64,000 nt of DNA from Escarpia spicata. Its lineage: Eukaryota; Annelida; Polychaeta; Sabellida; Siboglinidae. The notes under the pieces are model-generated. The model saw only the letters and a list, made by a program, of their open reading frames with translations. It was not told the DNA's origin and searched no databases. The translations under genes were made by a program, and so were the position numbers. Position 1 is the first letter of the stretch; the number at the start of each line of letters is the position of its first letter. Below are positions 41,401 to 55,379 of the stretch, piece after piece. The stretch covers positions 11,199,152 through 11,263,151 of the forward strand of contig OZ023209.1 in NCBI GenBank assembly GCA_963995525.1, in the 5' to 3' direction.

Positions 41401-41851
41401 ATCATTCCTGATATTGTCAAAGAAAAGCTTAGTACACACAGTTCACAAGGATATGTATGCAAAATTAAGAACCAACAACCACCTGTCAACTTGTCAACAA
41501 AACAGTGCCTAAACGACAAACTCAATAATCATGTAAGCTGGCTCACACTACACACATGCATACATACATATTATGGTTTTTTTCTTCTTCTTTTTATTCT
41601 GGAAGAATTTGATTAGGTGATGTATTGATTCAGTTAAAGTTTTATTACAAAAGGTGGCTCCTCGATAGCGACTACCATAGGCTTAGAAGAGTCTCCTGAC
41701 CCTACTTTTCGTTAGTTATCATACATTATACCATGTTTACCATAAGGTTATATATCTGTATTATTTAATTGTTACATGGATGTATTGTATGTATTATTTG
41801 AAATGTCTGGGTCAAATAAAACAAATTCTTCTTCTTCTTCTTCTTCTTCTT
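38420..41851 (+). mobile_element. Jockey-superfamily LINE, nearly full length but decayed
   Basis: The endonuclease covers 38425-39060 (LSSNIQSINA, LCLQESWLSD, GNIFRPSRP, LILAGD followed by a stop, then NINTLK). The linker runs to about 40030 (AKNKYMTSK, YRDKLYKQLK, SFRKAKQSYF). The RT reads YKKGEPAIFNNYRPISLLPA at about 40140, INIYLDLSKAFDTIDH at about 40370, TTGVPQGSILGPLL at about 40545 and YADDTTLS at about 40660, then INEWLKINKLSIN. The C-terminal part reaches about 41616. The element ends with AATAAA and (TTC)8 at 41818-41850. At least a dozen stops and frameshifts (for example 38644, 39056, 40201) show it is long dead. The nearest groups are Jockey/CR1/Daphne-like; I cannot decide the clade. 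Confidence 0.9.
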
Positions 41852-41981
41852 AGTCCTTCGAAACCACACGTTTCAGGCATATTCATACGGACACGCAGTG
41901 CTAGTCGTGACATATTATTAGATTTGTTCATTCGATGGTCAGCTGGCTGCAAATAACTGTCAATTATAAATATTTCAGTAT

Positions 41982-42018
<37 letters not shown>

Positions 42019-42070
42019 AGCAGTATGCTGCAAATAATGCATGACTGTCACTACCTCTTAGTGTGAATAG
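41852..42070. repeat. Spacer with (AT)n at 41985-42017
   Basis: The (AT)16 tract lies about 55 bp left of duplicated module copy 2, just as an AT tract lies left of copy 1, so the duplication may have included it. Confidence 0.8.
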
Positions 42071-43566
42071 GGTGATTCTATCGTGTTTGATTCAGTTTAA
42101 AAATCGTGGCATCTTGGTGTGTTGATAAAGTTTTATAAAACTGGTTTGTCCAACACAATATGTCAACTTAGATGCTGTCGGATATATTCATTGATTGGTC
42201 GTATCTTAGAATGAGGTAGAGGTTACATTATGTGAGTTTATCATTTCGTTCTCCGAAACGCCGCGATGTCCTTCACTACTACAACCACACGGTGTCCTCC
42301 ACTACTACAACCACACGGTGTCTTCCAATACTACAACCACACGGTGTCCTCCACTACTACAACCACACGGTGTCCTCCAATACTACAACCACACGGTGTC
42401 CTCCAATACTACAACCACACGGTGTCCTCCACTACTACAACCGCACGGTGTCATCCACTACTACAACCGCACGGTGTCCTCCACTACTACAACCGCACGG
42501 TGTCCTCCACTACTACAACCAAACGGTGTCCTCCACTGCTACAACCAAACGGTGTCATCCACTACTACAACCACACGGTGTTATCCACTACTACAACCAC
42601 ACGGTGTCCTCCACTACTACAACCGCACGGTGTCATCCACTACTACAACCGCACGGTGTCCTCCACTACTACAACCAAACGGTGTCCTCCACTGCTACAA
42701 CCAAACGGTGTCATCCACTACTACAACCACACGGTGTCATCCACTACTACAACCACACAGTGTCCTTCACTACTACAACCACACGGTGTCCTCCACTATT
42801 ACAACCACACGGTGTCCTCCGCTACTAGAACCACACGGTGTCCTCCACTATTACAACCACACGGTGTCCTCCGCTACTAGAACCACACGGTGTTATCCAC
42901 TACTACAACCACACGGTGTCATCCACTACTACAACCACACGGTGTTATCCACTACTACAACCACACGGTGTCCTTCACTACTACAACCACACGGTGTCCT
43001 CCACTATTACAACCACACGGTGTCCTCCGCTACTAGAACCACACGGTGTCCTCCACTATTACAACCACACGGTGTCCTCCGCTACTAGAACCACACGGTG
43101 TCCTCCACTATTACAACCAAACGGTGTCATCCACTACTACAACCACACGGTGTTATCCACTACTACAACCACACGGTGTCCTTCACTACTACAACCACAC
43201 GGTGTCCTCCACTATTACAACCACACGGTGTCCTCCGCTACTAGAACCACACGGTGTCCTCCACTATTACAACCACACGGTGTCCTCCGCTACTAGAACC
43301 ACACGGTGTCCTCCACTATTACAACCACACGGTGTCCTCCGCTACTAGAACCACACGGTTCCGAATACAATCGTCACTGTATTCACTAATCTCGGCCCAA
43401 ACATGTTTAACTGAGTAAAACCCAGATGGTAAGAGGTACAATGACATTTTTGGCGTATCGAGAGTCGAACTGTTTTTGTATCTATGTCTAAGCAGTCGTT
43501 CTGAAATATTTGCCAATTTTGTTTTAATAATAATAATAGTATTAATGTAATGTTTATTTTATATAG
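42071..43566. repeat. Duplicated module, copy 2 (flanks plus larger 26-bp minisatellite)
   Basis: Same left and right flanks as copy 1. Here a 37-bp spacer (TTATGTGAGTTTATCATTTC...) lies between left flank and array, and the array is about twice as long. Confidence 0.9.
42265..43364. repeat. 26-bp minisatellite with higher-order structure, about 42 units
   Basis: Same unit as 37082-37664. Marker variants show block duplication: the CTCCACTGCTACAACCAAAC block repeats 156 bp apart (42531 and 42687), that is six units. The CTACTAGAACC/CTATTAC dimer set (starts 42838 and 43046) repeats 208 bp apart, that is eight units. Confidence 0.97.
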
Positions 43567-43900
43567 CGCCATATTCGTAACGTTAATTTTTTTTTTACTA
43601 TTCACGCTGCTAACATCCACACAAGCTGCATATAACTTCTGCTATGCAGTTATAGTCATCTGTAATAATGAACGCATTCAGATAGCTAAATATATAAACC
43701 ACACTGTTCCGTCATTATGTTTACGTCGAATCCTCTAGTTCTTCTTGGCTAAGTGACATTAATATTTTCACAACAAATATATTTATATTTTCAAAACCAT
43801 TTAATAACCATAACACTTCTCTTGATCCCCTCTTCATCTGTCCGTCTCTACGTTTGGTGAACCATATCCTTTTAAGCGTTTCTCATAACCAAAGTCTGCT
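43430..43900 (-). mobile_element. Degenerate CR1-like LINE 3' part with an inserted L2/SINE-type tail
   Basis: GGCTTATCGAGAGTCGAAC, then after about 90 bp TTCACGCTGCTAACATCCAC, TCCTCTAGTTCTTCTTGGCT, TTTCAAAACCATTTAATAAC and CGTTTCTCATAACCAAAG follow the order of the CR1 copy at 50140-50500. The extra approximately 80 bp at 43490-43570 contains TAATAATAATAATAG and TATATAGCGCC, the reverse of an L2/SINE tail, so a second element entered the CR1. Confidence 0.75.
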
Positions 43901-46834
43901 GTGACCCACTTCTTGTGGCATCTTCATAGTGCCATAAGTGCGGAACATTTACTGATTGCATTGGCCGCGACAAACGCATGATGGTCAACACCTCGTCACG
44001 GCAAGACTAAGCGTATTCACAACAACAACTAAGCCCCGGGGTGACGACGGGTCGCGACGACTGTGTAGTATGTTGCACCAGACATCGACTAATAACTGAG
44101 TGTCACACTCGGTAAGTACCTCATACGAGTTAATGTTTGGCCAGCAAAGTAATAACGTTTCTTCACGATGGACTGTCGTGTCGAATAACTGACGCCTTCG
44201 TGTATACGTAATTAGATGTGTGCACCAACTGTAAGTTCAAGATGGTTAATAATTTATCATATAGGGCCATCTCATGGCCTCAAATCTGAACGAATAACGA
44301 TGCAGTGCATCTCAAACTATGCTCTTATGTAGGCACACCATGACGCAGGTTAATCTTTGCGATTGCTGTTGTAATCTAACTGGTGCAGTTGATATTGGAA
44401 TGATGTTGTTACATAGCGTCTGGATCCAATCTGGGTATAGTAATACGAAAACTATTCACAACACCGTAGGATCAGGTGGCATTAATCGCATGCAGTAGCC
44501 ATGAGGCCTCGCTCACCCGTAGCGACTAAGGACTCGTGAAGCCGTTCGCTTGCCGACTTTATCACCGATGGAGCGCGCCTTAAGAGGATTTTCTCACCGT
44601 GGGTACACAAACCACTGTGTTGTGCAACATGCTTAATGGACTCGCGTATCGCGAGTAGGCTTAGGGCAATCTCGATATGAACGTCCATCCCATTGAAATC
44701 ATAAATTCTCCCCATGTGTTGATACATAATCTATCAAGGGATGTGGATGTGTTGGATCCACTGCGTTTCATTACGGTGACAAAACTTATCAGTGGTAAGG
44801 TTTGCGAACACGGCGAACTAAACTAAAGAAGACACAGCGTGGGGAAGGGTGTGCGGACGACTTGGGGATTATCGCAATATGGATGGATGGGTGCCGCTTT
44901 GTTCGTCACTCCGTGTCGCTGGGAAATAAATCGCCTTCAGTTGCGTCACTTATCGATTTGAACACATATTCGTGCACATTGACGATACTGTGACTATCAT
45001 AATTGAACAGTGTATTAGTTAATGTATCGGCAACGAGGCCACTTCAGTTGAATTCTGTGGATGTTGGCTGTAGGTTTGGAAACTATTTTGGATTGCTCAA
45101 AATCACATGTCCCTCACAACGTATTGGTGGGAGAGGAATTTGCTGTTGAACCAGTACGAAACACTACTACGTATTGGACTTTGCAGAAATACCACATCAC
45201 TCCTGGTGGCATATAGCAAAGAGGAAGTATGTAGGAATGCGGGAACATATTTAGGCGACATCGCCTAGGGCGTCCTCAAGAGAGAATCAAGTTATATAGA
45301 TAGGGATATGGGACGTGAACCTGGAATTAGTAGTCGATGGACCATCAAGGAAGTGGACTGCTCTGATTCCTTCGGATGGACACTAAGCATCAGGAAGAAG
45401 CAGGGTGTAGAAAGGAGGGTGTTAGTATGGAGAGGCTGGATGAAGATATTGTGTGGGAAAGTTGAAAAACAACTGAACAGGAAAATATGTGGAAGCCTGT
45501 GTGTTTATGCATGGGTTAGGAATGCGTGCAATGAAAGACATGGAAAAACGGTACAAATAGCAGAATACAATTAGATTTTGAAACGTTGTAAAATTATACG
45601 AGGATAACGGTGATGAGATGGGAAAGGAGAAACGCTTGACATTTAAGGTAGTTAGGAGCAGACTGCGAGAGCATGGAGAACAGTAATACGAGAAGAGGAA
45701 CATGTTATTTAAAATGGAGAGTAGTTTTTTAATCGAGGTATTGAAAAAGCAGGGATGAACAGGCGAGAGGGGGCGAGAATGGCAAGGATCGCAAACGATG
45801 GAGTCGACTTGTCGAGGGGTGAGTCCAGTGAAGTGACGAGATCAAGGGCAGAGGACGATAGAAGCAGAAACGTTGGTTTCAAACAAAGATGCATATTTTA
45901 CATCACCACTGTGCTATTCCTGTGATCATTGAAAAATGGGGTTTTGAATACACCAATAATTAAACAGTTATCTTGTGCACAGCGGTATTGATAATCCAGT
46001 AATGCATTTCAGTATACACACTACTCCTTTTCTGAATATTGACAATTGATTATAGGGATATAACGAGGAATAGCAATGTGCAGGTAGTAGACAGGAGAAC
46101 GGGGTATCAGTGTGACTTCCGTGAGTCAGTAACCATTAGAGCATCAACGAAATGTAAAAAAAGCATATTCATTAGGTTAATTGGACTCACGTTAAACTGT
46201 AATAAAATATCAATCAACGCACGTGTTGTATGCTTCGAAATGCATCCATAGTCAACTTGTTAAGACATCGTCTGTCCCTCGTTTTTGTTAGTGTAATTAT
46301 CTTACTATTCGATTAACTATGTTGATCGCATGTGACCCCACCGCAGTGTTGCGTTTAATAGTCGTAAACTAAAAATTGCGTTCGCAATTTGAATATTGCG
46401 TCCACGAAACATATACAAAACTCTAAAAATATAAACACAACTGTTGCTGTGTAACTCCTTGATATGCGACGCAGATCAGACATCCCTGGCATTTGGGCGA
46501 GACCGACATGGTTGATGAATTAAAGATCACAAGTGGAACGAAATACAGCCGACTCGGCGAACGCTCCATTATCACCACCGGGCTCGAGGTGATTATTCAA
46601 CGAAATGGAGGCGACACAGTCTCTTTAATATGACGTGTCCAAGCTCCATCCGAACCATATATATGTCTTTTACAATACAATTCTCCTTAATATTTCAGAT
46701 TGATTTGTCGACAAGCACGCACACAATAGTATAGTCCCAAAATAAAAATAAATGACATTAGGTTGTGATTTCTTATTGCGCAGTGAGCTATTTTGTGAAA
46801 AATGGAGGCAGGCTTTATACGATAACACGTTATG
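43901..46834. other. No supported gene
   Basis: Small frames at 44482-44727 (minus, 81 codons), 44802-44993, and 45308-45574 (plus, 88 codons) match nothing recognised. About 45300-45890 is purine-rich on the plus strand (AGGAGGG, GAGGGGGCGAG). No repeat unit was found. Confidence 0.45.
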
Positions 46835-48240
46835 AAATGAAGTGGGATTGTTGCGAGGGACAGATATTCATCAAGCACCGGATGTGTTGATGCCAACATT
46901 AGCTATGGCTGTAGCCTAGTAATTAGCAGTTACAATAGCCGATTGTTTTTGCGGAAGGTGGTTATGAAAAATAATGGGTAGGGTTAATGTTTTGTTTTTG
47001 TATGCAATATGTTATAATCTTTGTCTGATAAATTAACGGCATATTATTTTGAAATAAATTGAGATTATTGTAAGATGACAAATAATTGTCATGCGCCACG
47101 TATGTATGTAATGCATTGAACTATTGTACACTTTGAATCGTTAAACCAAACTAAAATGTTAACATATCTGAGCCTACTGAGATCTTCGTTCAGGAAGGTC
47201 TGCATTATTTACATCTACATTAACTACAAATACTTATATTATTTTTCCAGACATTTTGATACCAACACTAGCTGTGTAGCTCTAGTAGAGTTATAGCCTA
47301 CTGTGTTTGAGTACGGTGGTTATGAAAACTAAAGTGGTAAGTTTAGTGTTTTGGCTTTGTATGCAATATATTACATTCGTTGTCTGATAAACCAAGGGTG
47401 TTTTACTTAGAAATGAACTGGGATGGTTTCGAGATAAAAACAACAATTGTCATGCGCCAATTGTGTAAATAATCATTGAACTATTGTACACCTTCGGTCA
47501 CTAAACCAAATGAAAATGTTAACACAATCAGAGCATATGTTGTGTTTTTCTTTCAAGTACGACTGCAATATTGGCATTCATATTAACTACAAATTCGTAT
47601 CTTAACTTTCCAAACATGTTTAAATAATAATTATCTATGTAGCTCTGCAAATAGTATATATATATATAGTCGATCGAGTTAGCGTTTCTGTTTTGTATGT
47701 AAAATATTACTTTGTTTGTCAGAAAATGTAGTGTTATTTTATTTAAAAATTAACTTGGATTGGTGGGAAATAAAACATAATTATCATGCACCAGATGGGT
47801 AGATAATCAGTATATACCCATCTGGTGCATTAATGATTTGAACTAATGCCAACACAAAATTTTTAATATATTTTAGCATATGTTGTGTTTTTTTTCTCCA
47901 ATTTCGTCTGCAATATTGATGTTTGTATTAACTACGAATATATATCTCACAATTCGAGACATTTCGATACACAAATTAACAATGTAACCTTGTAATTAGT
48001 ACGTATATTGCGGATTATGTTCTTGAGCGGCGATCATGAAAAATAAGGAGGTAGGGTTACTCTTTTGTTTGTGTATGCAGTACATTACATCGTTCGTCAG
48101 AAAATCTACTGTTGTTTTATTTGAAAATAAATTGGAAAGTTTTTGATGTACAATATAGTTGTAATGTTCCACGTATGAAAGTAATTGTTTTGTCACGAAA
48201 CCTATCTAAAATGTTAATATAATTTGGTATATTTTGTGCT
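46835..48240. repeat. About four diverged tandem monomers of roughly 360 bp
   Basis: Corresponding landmarks recur in order: TATGAAAA(A/C)TAA...GTAG at 46968, 47327 and 48038; TTTTGTATGCAATAT-like at about 46997, 47356, 47690 and 48072; AAAT(A/G)AA(A/C)T(T/G)GGA at about 47050, 47412, 47745 and 48126; GTCATGCGCCA-like at 47088, 47448 and 47783; ATTAACTACAAAT at about 47218, 47584 and 47926. Spacings are about 359, 335 and 378 bp. No open frame is shared. It may be an old satellite. Confidence 0.75.
47786..47830. repeat. Perfect hairpin, 16-bp arms, 13-nt loop
   Basis: ATGCACCAGATGGGTA (47786-47801) is exactly complementary to 47815-47830. The sister monomers have only the left-arm region (GTCATGCGCCA), so the second arm is a derived inverted copy. 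Confidence 0.95.
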
Positions 48241-48323
48241 TTCATTTCAATGTTATATATTGTGTTGCTCTAAGATTTGCTGCACAAACGTACCTCGTTT
48301 GTCAACACATGCTGACACAAAAT

Positions 48324-48324
48324 G

Positions 48325-48388
<64 letters not shown>
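48324..48388. repeat. (AT)n tract, about 32 units
   Basis: Pure TATA run at the end of the 360-bp tandem region. Confidence 0.98.
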
Positions 48389-49600
48389 CCGATTATATAC
48401 ACGTTGAACAACTTTCAAAAAGCCCTGCCACCATTTTCACCAAATAGTTCACTACGTATTAAAAAATCACAATAGAGAGTCCCATCCGGGCTTTTCGTGG
48501 TAGAGGTCACAGATAAATCCTGGCACGGGTGACAGCTTGTAACATTTAGGTACCCCTAACGTGATTTCTAGAGCGCTTTTGAAATTTTCGGCCTAGGCTA
48601 CAAAGAGTAATCTTCCAAGTTCTTCCGGGACCACTTCCGCCTTGTCGTCTGTGACGTACTTCCTGGAGTAATACGCGCTCTACTTGACAAGACGCAAAGA
48701 ACCCGATTATGAAAATAGATTGACAATAATATTTGTAATTAACCTCAAGCAACGGAATTACACTACGTGCAAAAATAAATGATGCCGTTTCTTAATCTAC
48801 ACGAATGCTTTGTTATATATATATCTGTATTAAATTTCTATCGATGACAGCGATAAGATCTAATGCAGTTCCTCGTAAAAACTTAGTCTCTTGTTATTGG
48901 TACAGAGAAGCAGCGTGAAACGTTGATGAATTTTTCCTACATATATTACAAGTCATACTGTTACATCAGCAGTCTCAATACGGAATTTAAAGATTCAATA
49001 TTTTCAATTTTAGAGGGTATTTTTTCAACACGTGGTCGTTTTGTTGTATTGCATTCGTGACCTTCGCCGTAATCGTCGGTATTTTTCTGTTTTTCGTAAT
49101 CGTCGGTATTTTTCTGTTTTTGTAGCAAAAATACCGCCAGTGTTTTGCAACTTGTCTTTTTAGCAGCACACTTGTGTATTGCAATTTCCTGTATCCCGAT
49201 ATTGCTCTCAAAGACACACACCACTTCAACATGTGCAAAACAATTTTGCAAAGGTCTCCTGGTGTCTTTCACGCAGTGTCACTTCACTGTTTGATATCGA
49301 ATTATTTTTATAGATACGCACAATTACAATGTCTGCATATTTACAATCACTCCTGTAAAAAACCTAAACAGCTTCGATAATCTAGTTAAGATTTACCTTT
49401 TTGTACAAAAGTTAAGACAAACACTATTAAGGCTTTCTGCGTTGCAGGACACGTGTTTTGTAATTCACTCACTCACAATATTAAGTTATCGCGAAACAAA
49501 GTAACATGTCACTTTATTCTAATGGCTGTTTAATAATGATGTTGATATGTATTAACCGCATTGTTCGGGCAAACCTTGATCGGGCGCTATACAAGTATTA
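48389..49600. other. No supported gene; 27-bp tandem duplication at 49067-49120
   Basis: The unit CGTAATCGTCGGTATTTTTC + TGTTTTT is present twice. It makes KQKNTDDYEKQKNTDDY in a 103-codon minus-strand frame (48961-49272) of unknown nature. Confidence 0.45.
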
Positions 49601-49604
49601 TTAT

Positions 49605-50062
49605 TATAACTTATATATCAACATCACCAAGATAGAGAACGTTGAAAGCTACGTCTGTCTGGGACAGCGATGCAGTATCAGAGACAAAAACCAAGACAAG
49701 GAGATTCAAAGAAGAATCACCGCCGGCTGGACAGCATTCGCCAAACACCGCGACATCTTCAAGGGTTACTCTGGAACCTGCTTGAAGAGACAAGTCTGCA
49801 CGCGTCCTTCCATCGGTGACATATGACGCGGTAACACGGGCACTCGACATCAGGCAAAGACCAAGCTAGCAGCCGCACAAACGTAGATGGAAAGCAGTAT
49901 GTTAAACATCACATATCGAGAGAGAAAAACAAACGTCTGGGCAATACAAAGGTCATAGACGTGATCGAACAAATCAGAAGACAGAAGTGGACCTGGGCAG
50001 GGCACATCAGCAGACTACGAGATAACTGTTGGACATCGCGTATCACAACCTGGAGACCATAC
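49605..50062 (+). pseudogene. RTE-type LINE ORF2 tail, left part (interrupted)
   Basis: Frames read VESYVCLGQRCSIRDKNQDK, EIQRRITAGWTAFAKHRDIF and CLKRQVC, then in other frames QAKTKLAAAQT, SMLNITYRERKTNVWA, and RSGPGQGTSAD or, shifted, RQKWTWAGHISRLRD and RITTWRPY. This is the post-RT part of an RTE-type protein with several frameshifts. It continues after the CR1 insertion at 50640. Confidence 0.85.
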
Positions 50063-50636
50063 AAGATTTAACAAGATTTAACAAGATTGCCACCCAGAGA
50101 ATTAACTGTAGGTAGCAGGTGGACAAGGAAGCCTTTGGCTTATCGAGAGTCCGACCTTTTTATCTATGTGTATCCCGCCCGTCTGAGGTATGTGTCGATT
50201 TTATTTTTAAACATATTCACGCTACTAGCACCCACACAATCAGCAGGTAATATGTTCCATTCATTTACAGTCCTTTGTAAAAATGAAAACTTTCTTATAT
50301 CCAATCTACTCTGCTCCTTTGCTAATGCAAGATCATGTCCTCTAGTCCTTCTATCTTTCTTAACTGAGAAAAACATATTTCTATCAATATTTTCATAACC
50401 CTTCAATATTTTAAACACTTCTATTTGATCTCCTCTCAATCTCCTGGTCTCTAGTGTTGTTAAACCGCATTTTTTTAGGCGTATTTCATAACTAAGATCC
50501 CTCAGATTTTGTATCATTTTAGTTGCTCTCCTCTACACTCTTTCTAGCATATCTATGTCCTTCCTGCGATATGGCCTCCACGCTTGAATACAATATTCTA
50601 AATGAGGCCTAACTATTATTTTGTACAGCGGTATTA
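50063..50636 (-). mobile_element. CR1-like LINE, 5'-truncated, inserted in the RTE tail
   Basis: The minus-strand frame 50164-50517 encodes MIQNLRDLSYEIRLKKCGL, TLETRRLRGDQIEVFKILKG, HDLALAKEQSRLDIRKFS and NEWNILPADCVGASSVNMFK, one frame for 117 codons, so this is the best kept CR1 copy. Upstream, [13 protein letters not shown] sequence continues to about 50620 after one stop near 50535. The 3' UTR ends in CTTGTTAAAT repeats at 50064-50090. Confidence 0.92.
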
Positions 50637-50800
50637 TACGAAGGGAAACGATCTAGAGGAAGACCGGTGAGACGGTGGAGAGACGAACTAGACTAGTACT
50701 GGAAGGGCACTGTCTGGCAGAGGAGAGCGCAAGACAGGGGGATTTGGAAACGACATGCTGAGGCCTTCGCCCAACCACGGGACACTATGGCTGTACAATG
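50637..50800 (+). pseudogene. RTE-type LINE ORF2 tail, right part
   Basis: Reads [19 protein letters not shown], stop, YWKGTVWQRRAQDRGIWKRH and AEAFAQPRDTMAV. The frame at TAC-GAA-GGG continues exactly where TGG-AGA-CCA-TAC stops at 50062. It ends at the repeated ATGATG near 50805. Confidence 0.88.
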
Positions 50801-51099
50801 ATGATGATGAATGATAATGATTATTATTCATGCCGCCAACACAGTCAATTGGTTGAAGTTTTATTGTCGGTCCGGCATATGGTTTTGGCGAGTTACAAGG
50901 TTGTAACAGTCAAAGTCAGTTATTTCGACAATTTAACCGTGGTTAAATAAGATGCGCTATAAGCAATTTTGTTCTTAAACCGACTGCGGGAATTATCTAA
51001 ATTAGTCACACATTACTTGTTTAGACACGAAAAAACCTGACTCACAATGGGCTAAACTAGTTGATGACGCAGCTTTAGTAAGTATGTAATGTATTTATT
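50801..51099. other. No recognised feature
   Basis: AT-rich, with no motif beyond GATGATGATGAATGATAATG at 50799-50818, which may be the RTE tail. Confidence 0.5.
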
Positions 51100-51334
<235 letters not shown>

Positions 51335-51345
51335 AACATTCATTT

Positions 51346-51740
<395 letters not shown>

Positions 51741-52300
51741 AATAATAATAAGATAACTTCTATTGCGTCTTAATCCTTGGAGACCAAGCTCAGAGGCGCA
51801 TCAAGACAAAAGGATTGGTCAATCTAAAAATCCATAAGCAGTATTCCAGTTGTCAACATATGTGTTAAGGCGATAGGGAGCTATGGTGGATAAGCAAGGT
51901 TGTAAAGATAAGTTTTTAAATGACGACGGAATTTTGTAATATTTTCAACTGATCTAACATTAAGAGTGAGCATATTCCAGAGTTGGTGCAACATCAGAAA
52001 AAGGCCTAGTTTCAATGTTAGTGTTGACTCTAGGAACAAAAAGTGGGTCAGACCTAGATGATCGAAGCTGGATAAGTTTTCTTACAGGAATAAGCAGTGG
52101 ATGTAAATAAGATGGTTGCTTACTGGACAGTATTTTGTATGTAATAGTACAGATCTTGAATATTATACGATATCGTACAGGAAGCCAACCCAAAGACTTC
52201 AAAAGTGGTACAGGACGAGAAAAACGAGGAGATCTACCCTTAATTGCCAGACAATTTTGCACACGTTAAGGTTTTGTAATACCGTTGCTAGCAATATTAA
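51741..52300 (-). pseudogene. L2/jockey-like LINE, C-terminal part of ORF2 and 3' tail
   Basis: The frame 52262-51960 reads MQNCLAIKGRSPRFSRPVPL, LKSLGWLPVRYRIIFKICTI, TYKILSSKQPSYLHPLL and RSDPLFVPRVNTNIETRPFS. After a frameshift at about 51965 it continues VENITKFRRHLKTYLYNLAY and stops at PP. The 3' UTR (GCGCCTCTGAGCTTGGTCTC, ending in ATTATTATTATTATT at 51738-51752) matches the tail at 59245-59310, so both are one family. Confidence 0.88.
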
Positions 52301-55375
<3,075 letters not shown>

Positions 55376-55379
55376 TTAT

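Noticed and set aside
37086..43348. Long frames with PPLLQPHGVLHYYN-type repeats
   Set aside because: All three frames of the 26-bp unit are open and yield the same 26-residue cycle. There is no start context and no conserved flank, so it is a satellite artefact.
44482..44727. 81-codon minus-strand frame as an exon
   Set aside because: No motif, no neighbouring exons and no convincing splice sites at both edges.
48961..49272. 103-codon minus-strand frame with KQKNTDDY duplicated
   Set aside because: The repeat is a 27-bp DNA duplication and a second frame over the same bases is also open; nothing recognised.
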